Below are positions 24,806 to 33,659 of a stretch of 48,047 bases of DNA, in pieces; position 1 is the stretch's first letter; every line of letters starts with the position of its first letter. Both the position numbers and the translations under genes were made by a program. Source of the stretch: Verrucomicrobiaceae bacterium (lineage in GTDB: Bacteria > Verrucomicrobiota > Verrucomicrobiia > Verrucomicrobiales > Verrucomicrobiaceae); the NCBI GenBank assembly GCA_027487315.1, contig JAIYDW010000183.1, positions 1 to 48,047 on the forward strand, in the 5' to 3' direction. The notes below the pieces were generated by a model. That model did not search any database. It was not told where the DNA came from and saw only the letters and a list, made by a program, of their open reading frames with translations.

Positions 24806-26251
24806 ATGCTACGCCTTCTCTTCGTCTCCGCTCTTCTCCCTCTGTTCACCGCCCAAGCAGAACGTCCCAATGTTCTCCTGATCCTGGTCGATGACTTGAA
24901 ACCCGCTCTTGGCTGTTACGGTGATTCAGCAGCCCACACACCCAATATCGACCGCCTAGCAGCAAGAGGCATGCGTTTTGATTTGGCCTACTGCAATCAA
25001 GCCGTCTGCGCGCCATCAAGGTTCACCCTGATGCTGGGTTCGCACTCAACCTCCACCGGCCTTTATTCACTAGGCAGTTCACTGCGACAAATCCTGCCAG
25101 AAGCAGTCACCATGCCGCAACACTTCGCCAAGCATGGCGGCTATCGCACCGAATCCATTGGCAAGGTCCTTCACATCGGTCACGGCAACGAAGGAGATCC
25201 AATGTCCTTCAGCGTGCCCCATTTCAAAGATAAGGTCATCGAATACCTCGACCCCGAAAGCACCAACGGAGGTCAACTCACCCGAGAAGAGGCCCTGTTC
25301 ACCAATCAGAAGCTCAACGAAATCAAATCCCTCCCGCGCGGCGCCGCTTTCGAATCGCCTGATGTCGCCGATGAAGACTATGCCGACGGTCGTGTCGCAA
25401 ACGAAACCATCGCACGCCTGCAAGCGGCGCAACAACGACGCAAGCAAAACGGCACTCCCTTCTTCATCGCCACAGGTTTCGTTCGCCCGCACCTCCCATT
25501 CTCAGCCCCAAAAAAGTACTGGGACATGCATGATCCGCAGAAACTACCCATGCCCACCTTCGAAGACCACCCAGTCGGCTCCCCCAAAATCGCCCACAAG
25601 CGCGGTGGCGAGATCGATGCCTACACTCCCGCAACAACCCAAAAGCTCATCCATGGCTACTATGCAGGCACCAGCTTCGTCGATGCCCAAATCGGCAAGG
25701 TGATCGATGAGATGGATCGTCTCGAACTCGCCGGGAACACCATCATCGTGCTCTGGGGAGATCATGGCTTTCACCTCGGAGATCACGGCATCTGGACCAA
25801 GCACACCAACTATGAGCAAGCCAACCGCATCCCCATCCTCATCAGCGCCCCGGGCATTACCCAACCCAATAGCAGCACGCGTCAACTCGCCGAGTCCGTG
25901 GACCTCTTTCCCACGCTCGCCGAACTTGCTCAACTCCCCCCCCCTTCAGGCCCCCAATCCATCGATGGACTCAGTCTCGTGCCCGTCCTCAAAGACTCTA
26001 ATGCCCGCGTGCGCGACCACGCCTTCCACTGCTTCCCCAAACAAACCCTCGGCCGAGCCATCCGCACGGAGCGCTATCGACTCGTCGAATGGAAGCAGCC
26101 AGGCGACGCTCCAAACACCGCCGAACTCGAACTCTACGATTACAACACCGATCCACTAGAAACCAAAAATCTCGTCAGTGAACAACCCGAGATCGTAAAC
26201 CAACTCCGGACCATTCTTGCCAAACATCCTGAAGCCAAAGCGATCAAGTAA
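24806..26251 (+). CDS. Exported sulfatase, iduronate-2-sulfatase-like (CAPSR)
   Basis: The 481-aa protein has signal peptide LRLLFVSALLPLFTAQA, first metal motif LILVDDLKPALGCYGD and formylglycine motif C68-A-P-S-R in VCAPSRFTLMLGSHSTSTG. SIGKVLHIGH and VLWGDHGFHLGDHGIWTKHTNYEQ complete the active site; the latter is a hallmark of iduronate-2-sulfatase-like enzymes. It ends KHPEAKAIK and lacks the long Lys-rich tail of its neighbours. A 19-bp palindrome precedes it by 49 nt. It converges with the GspF-like gene; the 121 bp between the stops hold only a weak 6/7-bp hairpin. Confidence 0.93.
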   Translation: MLRLLFVSALLPLFTAQAERPNVLLILVDDLKPALGCYGDSAAHTPNIDRLAARGMRFDLAYCNQAVCAPSRFTLMLGSHSTSTGLYSLGSSLRQILPEAVTMPQHFAKHGGYRTESIGKVLHIGHGNEGDPMSFSVPHFKDKVIEYLDPESTNGGQLTREEALFTNQKLNEIKSLPRGAAFESPDVADEDYADGRVANETIARLQAAQQRRKQNGTPFFIATGFVRPHLPFSAPKKYWDMHDPQKLPMPTFEDHPVGSPKIAHKRGGEIDAYTPATTQKLIHGYYAGTSFVDAQIGKVIDEMDRLELAGNTIIVLWGDHGFHLGDHGIWTKHTNYEQANRIPILISAPGITQPNSSTRQLAESVDLFPTLAELAQLPPPSGPQSIDGLSLVPVLKDSNARVRDHAFHCFPKQTLGRAIRTERYRLVEWKQPGDAPNTAELELYDYNTDPLETKNLVSEQPEIVNQLRTILAKHPEAKAIK

Positions 26252-26372
26252 AATTCGGCCTAATCCTATCTTTCTGCTGTTATCATAGAGCACCCACTGG
26301 AACACCAGCGGTTAGCTATGGCTAGAAGGGAACGCAGCCCAGTTGCCGCGCCCCCTTCCTCAGCACAATTCG

Positions 26373-27602
26373 TCACCCTTTCTTCCCGAGCACCACATCT
26401 CCGAGACTGAACATCGGGCCGTAGATGGCGTAGATGAGGAAACCCACCAGCACACCCAAAATCATCATGGTCAGAGGCTCAATGATCTTGTCCATCTGAC
26501 TGGCCAATCCATCCAATTCCTCCTCGTAGTCATCGGCGATCTCCGCAAGCATTTCTGTCCCCGTCCCCGTCTCTGCAGAAAGCTCAATCATCCCGCACAA
26601 TGTCCGCGCATCTGGCCCAAGCCAATGAGACTCCATTAGGAATGCCTCATGCAAATTTCGGCCAATATTGATGTGATTGCGCAGCCGTGTGAAAAACTCC
26701 TTGTAATGGTAGTGCCAGGAGGCCCTTGCAGTAATCTCCAGCGCACTGGTCAAACGTACGTTCGAATCCACAAGCATCGCCATCGTCCGAAAACTCGTAG
26801 CGGCAGCCGATTTCCGAACCAGGTTGCCCACAATCGGAAGCTTCAAAATCAGATCCTGAACTCTCGGAATAGCGGTGATCACCCCAAAATTCTGAAACAA
26901 AACATAAAGCCCAAAGAATGGTGCCGCCGCCATGTAAGGCTTCTTCAAGAGCAAGTCCGACAGCCACATCAGCGCTTTGGTTCCCATCGGTAACTCGACC
27001 TTGAAAGACAAAAAGAGTTTACTCATCGCAGGCACGAGCGTGAAACTCATCGCAATAATCACCGCTACAGCCAGCACAATCACCACCGCGGGATAAATCA
27101 TCCCACCCTTCAGTTTCTTGATGATCTTAGATCCCTTCTTCTGTGCAATCCCAATCCGTTTGCACACCCGAGCTAACTGCCCCGCCTCTTCACCTGCCAT
27201 CACAAGAGATAGGATATCATCCGGAAACACATCCGGATACTTGACCATCGAATCACTCAATTTCTCTCCCTGGCTGATTGCAAACACGATCTCGGCGATC
27301 ACGCCTTTGTAGCGCGCCGATTTCATACGATTCACCTGCAATCCCAACGCCTTGGTCAATGTGATGTTTCGTTCCAAACACCTTCCCAACCCAGAGAAAA
27401 GCTGAGCGCGATCCTCCGTCCCCCCTTTGGCCGACGTCATTCTTTGCAGTCTTTCGTCTGCCCCAGTGATATCCTCAACAGTCGCCGTTTCGTTTGACGA
27501 CATCCCACACGCAATCAAGGCCTTCTCGTGAGTATCAGTGTCTACCAACGTGATGGTCGTATGACCCGTATGAACATTTGTGACTTTGACTTTCTTCAGC
27601 AT
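26373..27602 (-). CDS. Type II secretion/type IV pilus inner-membrane platform protein (GspF/PilC-like)
   Basis: The 409-aa protein has two repeated cytoplasmic GspF domains (residues ~65-165 and ~270-370), each followed by a membrane segment: YPAVVIVLAVAVIIAMSFTLV around 170-190 and MMILGVLVGFLIYAIYGPMF near the C-terminus. LSLVMAGEEAGQLARVCKRI and LSAETGTGTEMLAEIADDYEEELD are the conserved family motifs. GspF/PilC anchors the motor ATPase at the inner membrane and drives pseudopilin assembly. It is the last gene of the ten-gene minus-strand operon and lies 21 bp after the GspI/PilV-like gene. A short N-terminal extension before the first domain is not assigned. Confidence 0.92.
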   Translation of the reverse strand: MLKKVKVTNVHTGHTTITLVDTDTHEKALIACGMSSNETATVEDITGADERLQRMTSAKGGTEDRAQLFSGLGRCLERNITLTKALGLQVNRMKSARYKGVIAEIVFAISQGEKLSDSMVKYPDVFPDDILSLVMAGEEAGQLARVCKRIGIAQKKGSKIIKKLKGGMIYPAVVIVLAVAVIIAMSFTLVPAMSKLFLSFKVELPMGTKALMWLSDLLLKKPYMAAAPFFGLYVLFQNFGVITAIPRVQDLILKLPIVGNLVRKSAAATSFRTMAMLVDSNVRLTSALEITARASWHYHYKEFFTRLRNHINIGRNLHEAFLMESHWLGPDARTLCGMIELSAETGTGTEMLAEIADDYEEELDGLASQMDKIIEPLTMMILGVLVGFLIYAIYGPMFSLGDVVLGKKG

Positions 27603-27623
27603 ATGCGATGGTAAAATCAGATT

Positions 27624-28085
27624 TTAGTATTGAGCCGTAATCGAAGGTCGGCAAACGACCAACTCCATTGGACTTCCCTCCTGGCGTCCAGATGGGTTCG
27701 GCGCAATGTTAGCAGACACCCGAACCAAGGCCGCTTGGACCGTTGCGGGCTGACCTGCTGTCCCCACATTGACGGGCCCCTGCGGAAGGAGTACCCCACG
27801 ATCAAAAAGTGCCCCGCTTAAGAACCGGTTTCCATCGGTAGTTGGAAGGATTGCTGCAATCTCAATTGGATCCAATCCCAACTGCCAAAGACGGGCCAAA
27901 TTCTCCTGATAATTTCGTGCCACGGACACTCGGCGCGCCAAATCTTCCTGCAAGCCAACCGATGCCGAGAGGCTCGCCGCTGCGCCCGCTCCAATGGCAA
28001 CGATGGCCCCCGCCGCCAATACCTCAATCAACGAATAGGCACGTGCACTCAGTCGGATTCGGAATAATAAAAACGTGTTCTTCAT
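27624..28085 (-). CDS. Minor pseudopilin (GspI/PilV-like)
   Basis: The 153-aa protein has a prepilin leader of 16 residues ending in RLSARA, followed by YSLIEVLAAGAIVAIGAGAAASL. The Glu at position +5 after the predicted cleavage point is the key conserved residue. The hydrophobic helix and the following coiled region fit a minor pseudopilin, and the short size fits GspI or PilV. Cleavage after Ala rather than Gly is less common but known. It would need a prepilin peptidase, and none is encoded in this window. It lies 14 bp after the GspK-like gene. Confidence 0.8.
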   Translation of the reverse strand: MKNTFLLFRIRLSARAYSLIEVLAAGAIVAIGAGAAASLSASVGLQEDLARRVSVARNYQENLARLWQLGLDPIEIAAILPTTDGNRFLSGALFDRGVLLPQGPVNVGTAGQPATVQAALVRVSANIAPNPSGRQEGSPMELVVCRPSITAQY

Positions 28086-28099
28086 GGCAATATCCTTTC

Positions 28100-29815
28100 C
28101 TAATTCGGTGATACAGTTCCCCCCAAAGGAAGGGCAACATAGGTTTCAAGCCAAGCATCTTTGGGCAACAAACTGCCATACTTCGGTCCAGTTGCCCCAA
28201 CTGGTTCAGGCGTAGCATCCAACGCAAAGGTCAACGCATCCCAAGCTTCATTCCGAGCGAACCCTGAAGCGGATCGACGGCGCTTAAACAACCAATTGGT
28301 CATTACTCCGCCCGTAATTCGCGTATTGTTTGAAGACTTAATATTCACATACATTTCGCGTGACTCATTCACAATGACACCGCGCCAGTTGTACATTCGA
28401 CGCCCACTCTCGAGCACAAAATTACCTTCCCAATTGAGTTCCAGACGATCCGTTACACTCCCCCCTTTCGCCCCCAGCACCCACCGCCTGTTATTCTGAT
28501 GTTCGAATCGGATGTCCTGGACAGGCGAAATCAAGTCACCCGCATTCTTCACAATCAAACAAATCAAGGGCCTAAGTAAGCCAGCGTCAGTAAAAGCCGT
28601 CGACAAGGGGGCTTGGCCGCGAAACACGACCTGATGAATCCGGGTAGTCCCCGTCCCCGCTGTAATGCGAATGTGCGGCAAATTCGGATCATCCATTTTC
28701 ACAAACAAGACGTTCCAAGTCCCGCCAGCCGTCGTAACCAGCGGAGTGGCATTCGTGGGATAAGTAATGCCAACCGTCTCCCCAGGTTGCGGGGGACGCA
28801 AAGGACTGCTCGGAATCTGGCGTTCCACATACAACGGCGGATTCGCACCACCGAAACTGTAATTCGAACTATCGACCGTGACGTAGTTGCCACGTCCCGC
28901 CGCCTGCTCCGCTTCCATGATATGCCAAAGCGAGTTACTTGTGTGACTGTCATTGCGAACCACGTTCAGTTCTCCTTTCCACAATTCGGAGGCGCCGCCC
29001 GAAACACTACCCCCGGTCATCGGAACACCCGCGAGTGTACTTGGAGGCATCCTGGCTCCAGATAAACTGGTTCCCACGACTAGGCGATTTGTCGGATCTC
29101 CAGGAATGACCAATCCCGTGCATCTCCCCGGAATCTGCAATGGATTAGCGGTCGACGAACCGAACAAATCTTCCGGCCGCCTAATCGTCATACGTCCTTC
29201 GACCCGCCAGGCAGCAAAATGCCCCGCCAAGGTGTTATCAAACCACACGTCTAAAAGTTCCGTTTGACCGACTGGCTTACGATATACCGTGAATAGTTCT
29301 CCCCGCAGCGCAGGACAGGCCATTTTCATAAAACCATACAAATTCAATTCATCCTGTTCCAACCCCATCGACACCCCTTCGGCCAATTGGCGACTCAAGA
29401 TCGATCCACCACTCGGCATGACACCTGATGGATTGAACGGAAATACTTTAACGCTATTCGTGGCATCCTCTGAATTCGTGAAGACAGAACCATTCCACAC
29501 GCCCATCGCAACCCCACCCCACTTCAGGCCTCCTGGTCCGACCAGCACACTATCCCAAGTAACAGATTGACTCGCATTAGCCCCATAGCCTCGTTCAAGC
29601 AGAACCTGTCGCCCTATGACTTTGGAATTCTCCAAAGATTGTCTCCTTTTCAGCGCATCTGCCATAAAATTCACCTGCTGCGAACGCGTAGCCATCAGCC
29701 CAACCCAGGCAGACATTATGATTCCCGTCACCACCATCATCATCAGCGCGGCCGCCATCAATGCACCACGACGACTGCGCGTTGCAAAAAGCCAAGATGT
29801 CGAAGGAGCGATCAT
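28100..29815 (-). CDS. Large minor pseudopilin-like protein (GspK/PilX-like)
   Basis: The N-terminus, RSRRGALMAAALMMMVVTGIIMSAWVG, has a basic leader, a Gly before the hydrophobic helix and no Glu at +5, as in GspK, the tip pseudopilin. The helix is followed by ATRSQQVNFMADALKRRQ, a typical amphipathic continuation. The protein is 571 aa, larger than GspK (~300 aa) and PilX, and the long remainder looks beta-rich and is not recognised. Chthoniobacter/Verrucomicrobium 'cassette' pseudopilin-like proteins are a possible relative; this needs a profile search. ATG 29815 gives a normal leader and lies 16 bp after the stop of the upstream pseudopilin gene. Confidence 0.65.
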   Translation of the reverse strand: MIAPSTSWLFATRSRRGALMAAALMMMVVTGIIMSAWVGLMATRSQQVNFMADALKRRQSLENSKVIGRQVLLERGYGANASQSVTWDSVLVGPGGLKWGGVAMGVWNGSVFTNSEDATNSVKVFPFNPSGVMPSGGSILSRQLAEGVSMGLEQDELNLYGFMKMACPALRGELFTVYRKPVGQTELLDVWFDNTLAGHFAAWRVEGRMTIRRPEDLFGSSTANPLQIPGRCTGLVIPGDPTNRLVVGTSLSGARMPPSTLAGVPMTGGSVSGGASELWKGELNVVRNDSHTSNSLWHIMEAEQAAGRGNYVTVDSSNYSFGGANPPLYVERQIPSSPLRPPQPGETVGITYPTNATPLVTTAGGTWNVLFVKMDDPNLPHIRITAGTGTTRIHQVVFRGQAPLSTAFTDAGLLRPLICLIVKNAGDLISPVQDIRFEHQNNRRWVLGAKGGSVTDRLELNWEGNFVLESGRRMYNWRGVIVNESREMYVNIKSSNNTRITGGVMTNWLFKRRRSASGFARNEAWDALTFALDATPEPVGATGPKYGSLLPKDAWLETYVALPLGGTVSPN

Positions 29816-29831
29816 AGGTTGAAAACTCAGT

Positions 29832-30827
29832 TCAGAGAGCTGGAAACATTGGTGTGGTGAACATGAATGACGTCCGCCCACCCATATGATTGTAGGCACG
29901 CCTTGCCTCACGAGGCTGACCACTAAGTGGCAAAGATTCCAAATCCTGCATTGCCGGATCAGGCCACCAGATGAAATAGAACGGCTGCTCAGCTGCGACC
30001 TTGAATCGGTCCTGACCCAGTACACTGTCCTCCACGACCGACCGCTTAACCGCACGATCAAACATGACGAATAATGGACTAAACCCTTCGTTATCAAACT
30101 GAGATGGTGCTGTCACGACCCTCATCGACGGCTCGTAGAATATCTCCCACCCACTTGTAAAAACACTAATCTGAGAACTTATGTTGCTGGGATTAAAGCC
30201 ATATTTTCTCACAGACGCATAGAATCCCCAGGGGCGGGCCGACACCATGCGAATCACATCAATTTCATACGTTGCCACAATTCCAAGCACTTCCGGATTG
30301 GAACTGAATCCAGTCAAAAAAATCGTTGCGTGTGGCGCGGGAGCCGCATTACTCGCGCCAGGATTGCTAGGCACTTCAAATACCCCCGAGGCAGCAGGAT
30401 ACTTCCGAACAAGAAAATCATAAAAGGCACGAGGTGAGTCAATCTGTCCATCGGTATCAGCCTTGTATGGGAACCAGTTAAAGCGCATGGGATTGACCAC
30501 CTGATTTGCCTTGCGATACAAGCAGAACACTGAAGTAGCCCCGATCACATCGCGGTGGAATTCATCCCGCAACTTCTCCGCCCGCGCAACGGCACCATAA
30601 TTCGGTGCCACAGGAATCGTCCGCGTAGCAGGGGCGGAAGAACCATAAAAATTCGCCATCCAGCTCGCAGGCAAAACAACATCAACCGTCTCGTTGATGT
30701 TGGTCCGCCCCGCCATCATCGTCCCATAAGTCACCATCACGCCCGAAAGCACCACCGCCCCAAGCGCTAGCACCATCACAAGTTCAAGAGTAGAAAACCC
30801 ACCCCGACTGGAACAGCGTTTTCTCAT
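29832..30827 (-). CDS. Minor pseudopilin (GspJ/PilW-like)
   Basis: The 331-aa protein has a 10-residue leader ending in Gly, then FSTLELVMVLALGAVVLSGVMV, giving a clear type IV prepilin cleavage and methylation site (G10/F11, Glu at +5). The size and order in the operon fit GspJ or PilW. The globular part after the helix is not recognised. Its start overlaps the stop of the PilP-like gene by 4 bp (ATGA), indicating translational coupling. In type II systems GspI, J and K form the pseudopilus tip; this gene and its two downstream neighbours fit that trio in the order J-K-I. Confidence 0.82.
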   Translation of the reverse strand: MRKRCSSRGGFSTLELVMVLALGAVVLSGVMVTYGTMMAGRTNINETVDVVLPASWMANFYGSSAPATRTIPVAPNYGAVARAEKLRDEFHRDVIGATSVFCLYRKANQVVNPMRFNWFPYKADTDGQIDSPRAFYDFLVRKYPAASGVFEVPSNPGASNAAPAPHATIFLTGFSSNPEVLGIVATYEIDVIRMVSARPWGFYASVRKYGFNPSNISSQISVFTSGWEIFYEPSMRVVTAPSQFDNEGFSPLFVMFDRAVKRSVVEDSVLGQDRFKVAAEQPFYFIWWPDPAMQDLESLPLSGQPREARRAYNHMGGRTSFMFTTPMFPAL

Positions 30828-31558
30828 TTCGGCGCGGGAACTCCTCCTCCTTGATTAAAGAACATGTCCAGCACAGCATCCGCCGCCGATTTCTTCCGCA
30901 CGGCCGATTTTGGTGCCATTGCGGCTTCCTCCTTAGATTCATCGAGCGAAACCGCTTTTTTAGGCTCGACTGGTGCCGGCTCTTCCTCAACTCGCGTTGT
31001 CGCCCGCTCCCCCATCACAGGACTGCCTTCGCTAGGTCCCCGACCGCTCTGGCCTGGCATCGCATACCGAACTGAAGGCTTCATTCTAATTGGCATCAAC
31101 AATGTTCTTGGAGGAAGCCCCGTCTTGGTCTTTTCCATCCAGACAAATTCGATTTGATCTTCCGTAATCGAATTCACTCGAAGCTGCACTGTCTGATCTG
31201 GCATGAAGGGAGGAACAACCATCCCAGCCTGCAAAATCATGTCCCCCAATTGCACACGATATCCCTGTGGCCGAAGCGATGCCCCGACGACCTTCATTGC
31301 AAGAATCAGTTCTTTAATCTTATTCTCCTCACTGTTACTGACGTCTTCTTCCTCAAGTTCCGTTATCGCCACAAAGGGATTCTCCTCTTCTGGCTTTACT
31401 GTCTCGGGCGCTTTCTCGTCTGGGAAGATGAGGGCGTAACTCACCTCGAGGCCTGGATCGACTGGGGCTGCCTCCTGGCCATTCGCCTGGCCGAGAACCG
31501 TCAAAACGACAATTGCGCCTATTACCGGAAGTTTGAAATCTTGTGCCTTGTAAATCAT
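30824..31558 (-). CDS. Exported PilP/GspC-position protein, function inferred
   Basis: The ATG at 31558 is preceded by AAGGAG (31568-31573), nine bases upstream, which decides the start. The protein begins with a hydrophobic segment (LPVIGAIVVLTVLGQANGQ) that reads as a signal peptide or membrane anchor. The middle contains KVVGASLRPQGYRVQLGDMILQAGMVVPPF, which resembles the small beta-domain of PilP/GspC-type proteins (LxxGxxVxxG style) linking the inner-membrane complex to the secretin. The C-terminus is low-complexity and charged. The operon position after PilM, PilN and PilO-like genes supports a PilP-like role, but the sequence match is weak. Confidence 0.55.
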   Translation of the reverse strand: MIYKAQDFKLPVIGAIVVLTVLGQANGQEAAPVDPGLEVSYALIFPDEKAPETVKPEEENPFVAITELEEEDVSNSEENKIKELILAMKVVGASLRPQGYRVQLGDMILQAGMVVPPFMPDQTVQLRVNSITEDQIEFVWMEKTKTGLPPRTLLMPIRMKPSVRYAMPGQSGRGPSEGSPVMGERATTRVEEEPAPVEPKKAVSLDESKEEAAMAPKSAVRKKSAADAVLDMFFNQGGGVPAPK

Positions 31559-31590
31559 ATCAAATATCTCCTTCTCAAATGGGTCTAAAA

Positions 31591-32166
31591 TCACTTTTTC
31601 TTCTTAACTTCCACCCCAAGTGGGTTCACACTAAGATCAAAGACTGCCACCTCTAAGGTCACCTCCATATGCACTTGGCGACCTGTGTTTGCCGCAGATA
31701 TGCGGCAACTCGAAATTCGAACGAGCGGAATCTTCTTCTCAAGACTCCCCAGCCAATTCAATACTTTCGAGTACTCGTCCTCTACAATCAAAGTCGCCAA
31801 AATGCTTCGTGGTCGCATCCGTTCACCGACATTGGCCTTTTCCTCAAACTTTTGGCTAACGACAAACACTCGTGCTTCCCGGGTGTTCGCTTGCACCGCT
31901 GATTCCACTTCCTGCCGCGAAGATAGGCGTTGAATGACTGGTGTCCACGCCACCAAGAATCGCTCCAAATCCTGCGCGTCAGACTTCGCCTTCTCCAAGG
32001 TTATCTTTGCCACATTTGCATCATTAGCTGCCAACTCGGCACTTGCAGCTTCATCATCGGCTGCTTGAATGGCCACCGCTGCCTTCTTATGCACAATTTG
32101 TGCACCATAGGTCACTGCGCCGATGATCATCAGCAGGACAATACACGCCATTTGTTTTCCGTTCAT
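31591..32166 (-). CDS. PilO/GspM-like inner-membrane protein
   Basis: The 191-aa protein has one N-terminal transmembrane helix (ACIVLLMIIGAVTYGAQIV), a coiled-coil (residues ~28-80) and a C-terminal ferredoxin-like alpha/beta region with LIVEDEYSKVLNWLGSLEKKIPLVRISSCRI. The LxxLE...PLxxIxxxxI pattern is typical of PilO and GspM. These proteins form the periplasmic part of the alignment complex with PilN and PilP. It follows the PilN-like gene by 20 bp. Assignment rests on topology, the C-terminal pattern and gene order. Confidence 0.65.
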   Translation of the reverse strand: MNGKQMACIVLLMIIGAVTYGAQIVHKKAAVAIQAADDEAASAELAANDANVAKITLEKAKSDAQDLERFLVAWTPVIQRLSSRQEVESAVQANTREARVFVVSQKFEEKANVGERMRPRSILATLIVEDEYSKVLNWLGSLEKKIPLVRISSCRISAANTGRQVHMEVTLEVAVFDLSVNPLGVEVKKKK

Positions 32167-32186
32167 ATCAGTATTCGTATGAGTTT

Positions 32187-32738
32187 CTATTCGTTTCCAA
32201 AAACTAGGGTCGAACGATAATCGATCATCTCTTGAGTCCGCGCCTGCTGCGGGGAATACGGGCGATAGTTAAGTTTCCCGAAAGCATTTTCGACGGCTGC
32301 AATCTGTGATGCATCCGCACCAGTCAGTCTCATCGAAACATCAATCTGTGAGGGCAGTTGCACGTTGCGATCAAGGGCAAACTCTGCAATTTTAACTTCA
32401 CCTTGAATCGCCCTGGCCGCCTCAACGCAAATCGGTTGTAAGACACGCGTTCCCTCTACCCACTTGGCAACATCTCTTGCCTTCGCAGTCTCAACATCTA
32501 CTTTCAGTTTTTCCTCAGCCAACTTCGCCTTGGTCTCCTCGTGCTCCTTGCGGAGTTGCTCTGAAGTCACGCGCTCCTGTTCAGCCCGTCGAAGGCTCAA
32601 GATGTCCATCGTCACAAAATAGATTCCGCCAACAATCGCAAGATAGAAAGCAATTGGAACGAAGCGAAAGCTACTCGGGAGCCTCCGAGACGCATCGGCG
32701 CGGGGAGATTTGAAATCATGGCAGAGATAGTCACTCAT
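32187..32738 (-). CDS. PilN-like inner-membrane protein
   Basis: The 183-aa protein has a short cytoplasmic N-terminus, a transmembrane helix (FVPIAFYLAIVGGIYFVTM), a long charged coiled coil (residues ~50-95) and a C-terminal domain ending in TQEMIDYRSTLVFGNE. This topology is that of PilN, the partner of PilO and PilM; GspL's periplasmic part is the equivalent in type II systems. The family motif in the PilN cytoplasmic tail (INLLP) is not seen. It sits between the PilM-like and PilO-like genes, which is the conserved order in pilM-N-O-P operons. Confidence 0.62.
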   Translation of the reverse strand: MSDYLCHDFKSPRADASRRLPSSFRFVPIAFYLAIVGGIYFVTMDILSLRRAEQERVTSEQLRKEHEETKAKLAEEKLKVDVETAKARDVAKWVEGTRVLQPICVEAARAIQGEVKIAEFALDRNVQLPSQIDVSMRLTGADASQIAAVENAFGKLNYRPYSPQQARTQEMIDYRSTLVFGNE

Positions 32739-32789
32739 AGTCGGAAATGGCTTTTAAATTCTGTTAAAGGATAAATTCAGGTTGTGGAT

Positions 32790-33659
32790 TCAATAGGTTC
32801 CTATGACCTGCCAAAGCAGGTCTGGCTCGGTTAGATCACGCGCACCAACCTTTTCCAAATGCTCCATCAATTGGCTCCTGAACTTCTCGTCCTGCCCATC
32901 GCTGACGTAATAGACAGGCGTGCCTGGAGGTGCTTTGGCAACGAGTGGGCTCACAATCTGTAACGTCGTTTCGACCATTTCTTGACCTAGGCCTGATCGA
33001 CACCGCAGGTCACGCCACTGACCGTCCTGCTGACAAAGAGCTGCGATAGATCCTTCACAGGAGGCAATCAGCACAAACGAAGCCGGTGCACTTCCACGAT
33101 TCTCGGCGTCCAATTTCATCACCGTGTGCTCCATCATCGCAAACAATCCACTGCACACACGTGCAGGACGTAGGCCGATCGACTTCAAGATGTCCTCGGT
33201 TACCTTGATCATTGAGTCCTCAACCGCAAGGAGCATCGACGTCGCCGCTTCAGGATGGTGACTGATTGCATATCGTTTACCACGGTCAAACTTCGGCCCC
33301 AAAACCGCTCGCGGATTAGTGCGAAGCAGAGAAATGCAATTCTCCCCACGCATCATGTTGTTCTCCAAACTGATGATGAATCGATGGTTGACCGAGACCG
33401 CACACCAACCGCCATCGGTTAGGCCTCGCCACTCATCAGCGCGCTGGGGTGCAACATCCGCAAACTCATCCTCTTGCACCCCTCCATCCACAAGTACACC
33501 CTTCTTATCAATGGCACGCCAGCTAGTCTGGCTGCGGCCAATGTTGATCAAAAGAGACTTTCGCCCCTCAAAACGCTTTGCCCACGGAATATCCGCATCG
33601 TCCACATCTGGGCGGAACGCAGCAAAACTCAATACACTTTTAATTTCTTCAGTTAGCAT
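32790..33659 (-). CDS. PilM-like actin-fold protein, short and divergent
   Basis: The 289-aa protein has no signal or membrane segment. LLINIGRSQTSWRAIDKKG and FVLIASCEGSIAALCQQDGQW are two beta-hairpins like the phosphate-binding strands of actin-type PilM. ITEDILKSIGLRPARV-like sequence (TEDILKSIGLRPARVCSG) matches the helix linking PilM subdomains. The protein is shorter than PilM (~350 aa), and the aspartates that usually bind ATP in the first strand are replaced, so nucleotide binding is doubtful. Its role would be to connect the motor to PilN. It overlaps the PilT-like gene end by 11 bp. Confidence 0.55.
   Translation of the reverse strand: MLTEEIKSVLSFAAFRPDVDDADIPWAKRFEGRKSLLINIGRSQTSWRAIDKKGVLVDGGVQEDEFADVAPQRADEWRGLTDGGWCAVSVNHRFIISLENNMMRGENCISLLRTNPRAVLGPKFDRGKRYAISHHPEAATSMLLAVEDSMIKVTEDILKSIGLRPARVCSGLFAMMEHTVMKLDAENRGSAPASFVLIASCEGSIAALCQQDGQWRDLRCRSGLGQEMVETTLQIVSPLVAKAPPGTPVYYVSDGQDEKFRSQLMEHLEKVGARDLTEPDLLWQVIGTY

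Noticed and set aside
26252-26372. Terminator between the convergent sulfatase and GspF-like genes
   Set aside because: Only a 6-of-7-bp hairpin without a T-run; not strong enough to report.
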